The translations under genes were made by a program, and so were the position numbers. A DNA stretch of 64,000 bases, taken from assembly GCF_947072685.1 (NCBI RefSeq), contig NZ_CAMTIK010000002.1, forward strand, positions 1 through 64,000. Direction: 5' to 3'. Numbering within the stretch: position 1 is the first letter of the stretch; every line of letters starts with the position of its first letter. This DNA comes from an uncultured Cetobacterium sp. Its GTDB lineage: Bacteria; Fusobacteriota; Fusobacteriia; Fusobacteriales; Fusobacteriaceae. Of this stretch, positions 58,540 to 64,000 are shown in pieces. The notes beneath the pieces are model-generated. The model saw nothing but the letters and a program-made list of their open reading frames with translations. It was not told the DNA's origin and searched no databases.

Positions 58540-58568
58540 AGTATAGTAAAAAAAAATATAATTGTCAA
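58540..58568 (-). promoter_or_regulatory. Promoter of the Phe-rich ORF/oligopeptide unit
   Basis: Minus-strand TTGACA (58568-58563), 17-nt spacer, TATACT (58545-58540). The 60-nt leader before the small ORF also contains TGAAGT/ACTTCA arms. Confidence 0.78.
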
Positions 58569-58631
58569 GAAAAAATAAAAAAATATTTTTTTGTTAAAAA
58601 ATATACTATAATACATATCAGGAGGGATATT

Positions 58632-59549
58632 GTGAAAAATATAAAAAATAATTTAAAAATGAGTAATTTGTTATTAAAATCTTTTAATTTATTGAAGCAG
58701 ATTCAAAAGGAGATTTACAAAGATTTTATAAATTTTAAATTTATAGAGGATATAGAGTTTAAATTTAAAAATGAAAATTTTAAAGAATCATTACAAAAAA
58801 ATTTCTTTACACTATTGATGCTTTCAACTTTTGTTGAGGCAGGAATAAAAAAAGAAAGAGCTATAAGTTATGGCAAAATAATTATTTATTTAAGGCAAAT
58901 TGTTACATCTACAGATAATGTGATAGATAACGAAAAAAAAGGGTTAATATATATAAAAAAATTACAAAATGATATTGTAAAAAATTCATTTATAACATTA
59001 TTTTGTCAAGATGCTTTAACTAAAGAAGCACTGAAAATATCGGATTCTGACAATTTAGTGAGCATAAAAATTTTAGAAAAAATTTATTCGATTGCAATCA
59101 GTGAAAGTTTAAGAGATGTTTCTCAATATGAGATATATCCTGATGCTGAATATATTTTAAAAAAAATACATGCTGGAATAGGAGGTGAATTATTAGAAAT
59201 CAGTTTAGAGATTCCGAAATATTTAGAAAAAAACATAAAAATGACAAACTATGCAAAAGGGCTTTATAAAATTGGAATGGGGTTACAGGCATTGGATGAT
59301 TTTTTTGATATGGATGAAGACAGAGAGCAAGGAAAAGTAAATTTATTAACCTCTAAGATAAAATATGAAGAAAACAGTATTGAAGAAATAAAATCAGCAT
59401 ATTTAAATGAAGTTATGGAAAATACATATAAAGGTTTTAAAGTTTTAGAAGAAAATGGATTTCCAATATCAAAAGTAGGAACTAAAAAAATAATGAAAAA
59501 ACTTTTTGAATTGAGAGGATTGAAAGACTATATATTTATTATAAAATAA
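58632..59549 (+). CDS. Isoprenoid-synthase-fold protein (polyprenyl synthetase-like)
   Basis: About 305 residues, all helical. The second Asp-rich motif is clear: IGMGLQALDDFFDMDEDREQGKVNLLT, with DDFFD as in trans-prenyltransferases. The first motif is degenerate, TSTDNVIDNEKKG in place of DDxxD, and the usual GKxxR is not evident. HAGIGGELLEISLEIP matches the helix before the second motif. It may bind prenyl diphosphate without being a normal chain-elongating enzyme. GTG at 58632, 5 nt after GGAGGG, is the best start; translation from 58485 would give a basic, unlikely N-terminus. Confidence 0.7.
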   Translation: MKNIKNNLKMSNLLLKSFNLLKQIQKEIYKDFINFKFIEDIEFKFKNENFKESLQKNFFTLLMLSTFVEAGIKKERAISYGKIIIYLRQIVTSTDNVIDNEKKGLIYIKKLQNDIVKNSFITLFCQDALTKEALKISDSDNLVSIKILEKIYSIAISESLRDVSQYEIYPDAEYILKKIHAGIGGELLEISLEIPKYLEKNIKMTNYAKGLYKIGMGLQALDDFFDMDEDREQGKVNLLTSKIKYEENSIEEIKSAYLNEVMENTYKGFKVLEENGFPISKVGTKKIMKKLFELRGLKDYIFIIK

Positions 59550-59561
59550 GAGGTGTATATT

Positions 59562-60053
59562 ATGAAAAAAGTAACATTATACTTGTTTTTTTTAATTACA
59601 ATGATTTCTTATGCAGAAGATTCATATGTTGGATATTGGGAAATGCCTGATAAAAAAGTAGTAATACAAATAGAGAAAATTAACAATGAATATGTTGGGT
59701 ATGTTCGGTGGTTGAAAAATTTGTATTATCCAGAAGGAGATAGTATGGAAGGGGTGGAACAGTTTGATAGAAAAAATTCAAATTCTAATTTAAGAAATAG
59801 AAAAATTATGAATTTACAAGTTGTTGGTGGACTTTATTTAAATAAATCTAAAACAGAGTTGGTGGATGGATGGATATATGATTCATGGAATGGAAAAATG
59901 TATTATGGAACTGTTAAAAAAATAGATGAAAATACTTTGAATTTAAGAGGTTCTTTAGATAAGTGGGGTATTTTAGGGTATTCAATGAAAGTTAAACGCG
60001 TAAAAATAAAGAATGGAAAAGTATATAATGTGGAGAAGGTTATACCAAATTAA
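59562..60053 (+). CDS. DUF2147 family secreted protein
   Basis: A 163-residue protein with signal peptide (MKKVTLYLFFLITMISYA). DUF2147 features: VGYWEMPDKKVVIQIEKINNEYVGYVRWL at the start, DGWIYDSWNGKMYYGTVKKIDENTLNLRGSLDKWGILGYSMKVKRV at the end, a lipocalin-like beta barrel. The ATG at 59562 follows AGAGGTG; a GTG at 59553 overlaps that site. It starts 12 nt after the isoprenoid-synthase-like gene and is probably co-transcribed. Confidence 0.85.
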   Translation: MKKVTLYLFFLITMISYAEDSYVGYWEMPDKKVVIQIEKINNEYVGYVRWLKNLYYPEGDSMEGVEQFDRKNSNSNLRNRKIMNLQVVGGLYLNKSKTELVDGWIYDSWNGKMYYGTVKKIDENTLNLRGSLDKWGILGYSMKVKRVKIKNGKVYNVEKVIPN

Positions 60054-60086
60054 GGGGAACCTTCCCATATTATATGAATCAGATCA

Positions 60087-60818
60087 TTAATTTTTATTGA
60101 TATTTTTTAAAAGTTCATTCATCTTTTTTATTTCATTCTCTTGAGAGGAAATAATATTCTCACACATATTTAACAGTATTTGATTTTTACCTTGTTCAAG
60201 ATAAGCTTGAGCCATTTTAATAGCACCATTATGATGGATAATCATATTTTTTAAATAACTTGTTGTGATATCTTTTGATGTATTTGAATTAGATTTGTAA
60301 ATAGACATATCTTTCATCATTTCGCTCATAATTTTTTCAAGTGTTATTTTAAACTCGGGGTTGTTATTTCCTCTTAAATCACCAGATTTTAAAAGGTTTT
60401 GCATTTCAATAACCTCTTTTTTTTGGGATTTAACTATTTCTTCAGCTAGTGATTTAACTTTTGAATCTTTTGTGTATTCAATTACTCCAAGACTACTAAT
60501 GATAGCTGCTTCATGATGAGGAATCATAAATATAACAAAATTATTTGCAACATCATTTGTTAAAAATTTATCAGAGTTAGAATTCATCATAATCATGTGA
60601 GCGTAACTTTCGTATTCTTTGAAGAATTCATATTTTTTTGAAATAATATCATTAACTGAAGTTAATATAGTATAGGTTGTTTTGTTTATTTGTTTTTCAT
60701 GTGAAATTGATTCGTTATGCTGTTTTTGTTCTTCGATTTGTGAAGCATAAGATGTCAGTGAAACAGTAGAAAATAAGGCAGCAATTCCAACCATTATATT
60801 TAAATTTTTAAAATCCAT
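60087..60818 (-). CDS. DUF305 family periplasmic protein
   Basis: A 243-residue protein with an N-terminal signal sequence ending TSYAS. Two DUF305 half-repeats carry MIPHHEAAIISSLGVIE and MIIHHNGAIKMAQAYLEQG, with MIMMNSN and other Met pairs; these His/Met clusters suggest metal binding, often copper. Family structures are ferritin-like four-helix bundles. ATG at 60818 follows AAGGAGG. Single gene; lies downstream of hcp on the same strand, separated by a terminator. Confidence 0.88.
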   Translation of the reverse strand: MDFKNLNIMVGIAALFSTVSLTSYASQIEEQKQHNESISHEKQINKTTYTILTSVNDIISKKYEFFKEYESYAHMIMMNSNSDKFLTNDVANNFVIFMIPHHEAAIISSLGVIEYTKDSKVKSLAEEIVKSQKKEVIEMQNLLKSGDLRGNNNPEFKITLEKIMSEMMKDMSIYKSNSNTSKDITTSYLKNMIIHHNGAIKMAQAYLEQGKNQILLNMCENIISSQENEIKKMNELLKNINKN

Positions 60819-60883
60819 AAGATCCTCCTTAGTAAAGCATATGTAGTCTTATTATTAAAAATAAAATGAATATATCCTTTAAA

Positions 60884-60922
60884 AAAAATAAGAAGATAGA
60901 AAATCTACCTTCTTATTTTTAA
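60884..60922 (-). terminator. Terminator of hcp
   Basis: On the minus strand AAAAATAAGAAGGTAGA (60920-60904) pairs with TCTATCTTCTTATTTTT (60900-60884), one mismatch and a 3-nt loop, with a T-run. Confidence 0.88.
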
Positions 60923-60923
60923 G

Positions 60924-62576
60924 TTAAAAGTTTTCAATATCTTTATCTACTGTTGATATTGTCCCTAGCTGGAAATTATCAATCAAAACTTTAAGTACAT
61001 TAGGAGTTAAAAATGCTGGTAGAGTAGGACCTATATGGATATTTTTAAATCCTAGGTGTAGAAGAGAAAGAAGTACTAAAACAGCTTTTTGCTCATACCA
61101 AGCAATATTGAATACAATGGGAAGATTATTGACATCATCTAATCCAAAAGCTTCTTTTAATTTTAAAGCAATCACTGCGAGAGAGTATGAATCATTACAC
61201 TGCCCAGCATCTAGAACTCTAGGGATTCCGTCAATATCTCCTAAGTTTAGTTTATTGTATCGGTATTTAGCGCAACCGGCGGTTAAAATAACAGTATCTT
61301 TAGGAAGTGCAAGTGCAAAATCAGTATAGTATTTTCGATCTTGCATTCGAGCATCACAACCAGCCATTACATAGAATTTTTTTATTGCCCCAGATTTGAC
61401 AGCTTCAACAATATTATCTACTAAGTTTAAGACTTGATTATGAGCAAAGCCACCATAAATTTCTCCTTTTTCAATCTCTATAGGAGGATTACAAGTTTTT
61501 GCTTGATTTATAATTTCAGAAAAATCTTTATTCCCACTATCATCTGGAGAAATATGTTTACAGCCAGACATTCCAGCAGAATTTGTAGTATAAACTCTAT
61601 TTAAATACCCCGCAATTGTCCCTCTTGGAGGAACTAAGCAGTTGCTGGTAAAAAGTATAGGTCCATTAAAACTTATAAATTCTTTAGTTTGATGCCACCA
61701 AGAACCACCGTAATTTCCAACAAGATTTTCATATTTTTTAAAAAATGGATATGAATTTCCAGGAAGCATTTCTGAGTGTGTATAAACGTCAACACCACTA
61801 TTTTTAGTCTGTTCTAAAAGTGTTTCTAAGTCTTTTAAATCATGCCCAGAGATTAGTATTCCTGGATTGCTTCTAACTCCCAAGTTAACCTTTGTTATCT
61901 CTGGATTTCCATAAGCGGAAGTATTAGCACTATCTAACAATTCCATGGCTAAAACACCATATTTCCCTACATCTAAAACCATTGTAACCAATTCATTTAA
62001 AGTTAAAGAATCGTCATCAATATTAGCAAGAGTTTTTTCTACAAAACTATAGATTTCAAAATTTTCTTTTCCTAAATTTTTAGCGTGCTCAACATAGGCA
62101 GCTAATCCTTTTAGTCCATATAAAATAGTTTCTTTAAGAGAACGGATATCTTCGTTTGGTGTTCTTAAGACACCTACTTTTCCAGCATATTCCAATAAAG
62201 TTTCTTCAGTTTGCATTTCACAAGTACAATCAATAAATTTAGAATATTTTTCAGGTATATTAATAGAAAGTTCAGAAATTTTTATTTCCAAAGCTTCCCG
62301 GTACATCTCTCCAGTTTCAATTTCGTCTATAATTGCACTATCGTCGAAATTAGCATTTGTAATTGTGATAAATAAAGCATTGATTATCCAACAATGCATC
62401 TCGTTGTCGAGTATTGTTTTTCCATCTAGTAAATTGATATATGCTGAAACTGTTTTAGCAGTATGAATTAATAAATCTTGTAATTTTGCAGTTTCAGGAG
62501 TTTTTCCACAAACCCCACGTATTGTACATCCTTTATTCATAGCAGTTTCTTGACATTGGTAGCAAAACATTGACAT
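60924..62576 (-). CDS. hcp: Hybrid-cluster protein (hydroxylamine reductase)
   Basis: A 550-residue Hcp. N-terminal cluster cysteines [21 protein letters not shown] (residues 5-25) bind the cubane; the hybrid Fe-S-O cluster ligands are spread over [42 protein letters not shown] and [10 protein letters not shown]. It removes NO or hydroxylamine and can act in S-nitrosylation. ATG at 62576 follows GGAGG. The DUF1858 protein at 22328 carries a domain named for its association with Hcp. Confidence 0.97.
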   Translation of the reverse strand: MSMFCYQCQETAMNKGCTIRGVCGKTPETAKLQDLLIHTAKTVSAYINLLDGKTILDNEMHCWIINALFITITNANFDDSAIIDEIETGEMYREALEIKISELSINIPEKYSKFIDCTCEMQTEETLLEYAGKVGVLRTPNEDIRSLKETILYGLKGLAAYVEHAKNLGKENFEIYSFVEKTLANIDDDSLTLNELVTMVLDVGKYGVLAMELLDSANTSAYGNPEITKVNLGVRSNPGILISGHDLKDLETLLEQTKNSGVDVYTHSEMLPGNSYPFFKKYENLVGNYGGSWWHQTKEFISFNGPILFTSNCLVPPRGTIAGYLNRVYTTNSAGMSGCKHISPDDSGNKDFSEIINQAKTCNPPIEIEKGEIYGGFAHNQVLNLVDNIVEAVKSGAIKKFYVMAGCDARMQDRKYYTDFALALPKDTVILTAGCAKYRYNKLNLGDIDGIPRVLDAGQCNDSYSLAVIALKLKEAFGLDDVNNLPIVFNIAWYEQKAVLVLLSLLHLGFKNIHIGPTLPAFLTPNVLKVLIDNFQLGTISTVDKDIENF

Positions 62577-62634
62577 AATTTACCTCCTAAATAAAATTAT
62601 TTTATAGATATATTCATATAATTTTTTCTTGATA

Positions 62635-64000
62635 CTATTCTATCTTAACGGGACATATTTTATATTCAGGTGTTTTGGAGTTAGGTTCTAAGAATTCACT
62701 TTCAGTTAATAGATTTACAAGGGTATCGGAAAAGTGAAATGGAACAAAAATAACACCATCTTTAACTCCCTCTCTCAATTTAATTTTGGTAAAAATTTCT
62801 CCTCTTCGAGATTTTATCTTTATATAATCCCCGTCTTTTTTCTTGAGATTTATAATCATTTTTGAATTCATTTCGGCATAAGCTTCGGGACATTTTTCAT
62901 TTAATCCGTTAACTTTTCCAGTCATGGTTCTTGTGTGATATTGATAAAGAACTCTTCCTGTAGATAAATAATAAGGGTATTCCTCACTTATAGTTTCTAG
63001 TGGATTGATTACTTCAACAGGAATGAGAGAATAGCGTCCGTTTTTAGGGGGATTATTTTCATATAGAAATTTAGTTCCTTTTTTATTTTTTAGTGGCCAT
63101 TGTAAGCCCTCATTTTCAATTAGAGTATAGTTATACCCATGATAGAGAGGTGTTATGTTTGAAATTTCATCCATAATACTTTCAGGAGTTTTATTTGTTT
63201 GTTCATAGCCCATACGTGACATAAGTTCAAGAATAATATCTAGATCAATTTTAGATCCCTCAGGAGAATTAACAACTTTTCGAACCCGCTGAACTCTTCT
63301 ACCAGTATTTGTAAAAGTACCTTCTTTTTCAGCAAAACAACTTGAAGGTAAAACTACGTCAGCATGTTGAGCAGTTTCAGTTAAAAAAATATCTTGTACC
63401 ACTAAAAAGTCTAGTTTTTCAAAAGAATTTTTTAAATGGTTTAAATTTGGATCTGAAATAAAAGGATTTTCACCCATAATATATAAAAACTTCATCTCAT
63501 CTTTAAAAATTTTATCTGTCATTTCAACAACGGTTAGACCAGATAAAGGGGAAATTCCAGAAACTCCCCAAAATTTTTCCATATTTTTTCTAGCGAGGTC
63601 ATCTTCAATTTTTTGATAACCTGAAAAAATATTTGGAAAAGCTCCCATATCACACGCTCCTTGGGCATTGTTTTGTCCACGTAAAGGATTTATTCCAGCG
63701 TTTAGTTTACCAATATTACCACAAATAAGAGCTAGATTTGAAAGAGCAATAACATTGTCAGTTCCATTCCGGTGTTGAGTATTCCCCATCCCTAAATAGA
63801 TTGCGGCTATATCACTAGAATAGATTTTAGCAGCCTCGATAATTAGACTAGGATTAACATCACAAATTTTTCCTGAATACTCAGGTGTATATTTATCTAC
63901 AGAATTTTTTAAATTTTCAAAACCATCGGTGTAATTTTCAACAAATTTAGAATCGTATAGATTGTTTGAAATAATAAAATTAATCATTGCATTTATAAGT
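62635..64000 (-). CDS. Molybdopterin oxidoreductase, formate-dehydrogenase-type (partial)
   Basis: About 454 C-terminal residues; the reading frame stays open to the right edge (LINA before the first visible Met), so the N-terminus with Fe-S and active-site Sec/Cys is outside. MGNTQHRNGTDNVIALSNLALICGNIGKLNAGINPLRGQNNAQGACDMGAFPN and VVLPSSCFAEKEGTFTNTGRRVQRVRKVV match FdhF/FdhA; the C-terminal molybdopterin-dinucleotide domain holds YYLSTGRVLYQYHTRTMTG and RRGEIFTKIKL. Same strand as hcp, 58 nt upstream. Truncated by the window, not a pseudogene. Confidence 0.93.
   Translation of the reverse strand, partial: LINAMINFIISNNLYDSKFVENYTDGFENLKNSVDKYTPEYSGKICDVNPSLIIEAAKIYSSDIAAIYLGMGNTQHRNGTDNVIALSNLALICGNIGKLNAGINPLRGQNNAQGACDMGAFPNIFSGYQKIEDDLARKNMEKFWGVSGISPLSGLTVVEMTDKIFKDEMKFLYIMGENPFISDPNLNHLKNSFEKLDFLVVQDIFLTETAQHADVVLPSSCFAEKEGTFTNTGRRVQRVRKVVNSPEGSKIDLDIILELMSRMGYEQTNKTPESIMDEISNITPLYHGYNYTLIENEGLQWPLKNKKGTKFLYENNPPKNGRYSLIPVEVINPLETISEEYPYYLSTGRVLYQYHTRTMTGKVNGLNEKCPEAYAEMNSKMIINLKKKDGDYIKIKSRRGEIFTKIKLREGVKDGVIFVPFHFSDTLVNLLTESEFLEPNSKTPEYKICPVKIE

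Noticed and set aside
1-64000. tRNA or rRNA genes
   Set aside because: No TTCGAATC-type T-loop context with acceptor-stem pairing or rRNA conserved block was noticed anywhere in the window; this was a reading by eye, so tRNAscan-SE should confirm.

Overview
The window is strongly AT-rich. It combines Clostridium/Fusobacterium-style genes and strong AGGAGG ribosome sites with clear Gram-negative outer-membrane machinery (two TonB-dependent receptors and many short secreted proteins with MKK... signal peptides). Together with the amino-acid/peptide catabolism (hut genes, metNIQ, peptide-binding lipoproteins, four M20 hydrolases), GshF and a CRISPR repeat of type I-B character, this suggests a member of Fusobacteriota, possibly Cetobacterium or a relative. 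The taxonomic call is inference from gene content, not from a marker gene. No rRNA or tRNA gene was seen.

Layout. 1-583: the trailer end of a CRISPR array that enters from the left edge. 584-1040: gene-free stretch with nested hairpins. 1-4 kb: a histidine-type ABC transporter (minus) behind a leader peptide with four consecutive His codons and a terminator. 4.4-5.1 kb: a DUF4402 surface protein behind a c-di-GMP-I (GEMM) riboswitch. 5.2-8 kb: a cobalamin riboswitch, a BtuB-like receptor and a YkgJ-like Cys-cluster protein. 8-20 kb: small hypotheticals, two PEBP (YbhB-like) proteins, a TRM11-like methyltransferase, a patatin, the Kup potassium transporter and a second TonB receptor. 20-25.7 kb: flavodoxin, hemerythrin/DUF1858 operon with a dyad at -41.5, two nitroreductases, ArsR regulator, kelch mutarotase. 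25.7-30.2 kb: alkaline phosphatase, M42 peptidase and peptide-binding lipoprotein. 30.4-39.5 kb: histidine utilisation (hutG, hutU, ROK regulator, hutH, AbgT-family transporter, M20 hydrolase). 39.7-44.9 kb: fructokinase, then metNIQ-msrAB-VOC behind a Met-codon leader peptide. 45-49.5 kb: MATE-gshF-MBL operon with a 20-bp operator-like dyad. 49.6-58.5 kb: Met-rich/Spy-like secreted proteins, lysA-M20-beta-lactamase-fold operon, M20 plus oligopeptide-binding protein behind a Phe-rich small ORF and terminator. 58.6-64 kb: isoprenoid-synthase-fold protein, DUF2147, DUF305, Hcp, and a partial formate-dehydrogenase-type subunit cut by the right edge.

How it fits together. The main theme is amino-acid salvage. 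The most notable observation is that the histidine and methionine uptake operons each begin with a short ORF rich in the cognate codon, followed by four or five RNA segments that can pair in a mutually exclusive order and end in an intrinsic terminator. A third, weaker example precedes an oligopeptide-binding protein. This looks like leader-peptide transcription attenuation applied to transport operons rather than to biosynthesis. The hut cluster has an unusual partner set (ROK regulator, AbgT transporter, M20 hydrolase) that suggests import and deacylation of a histidine-containing conjugate. HutI is not in the window.
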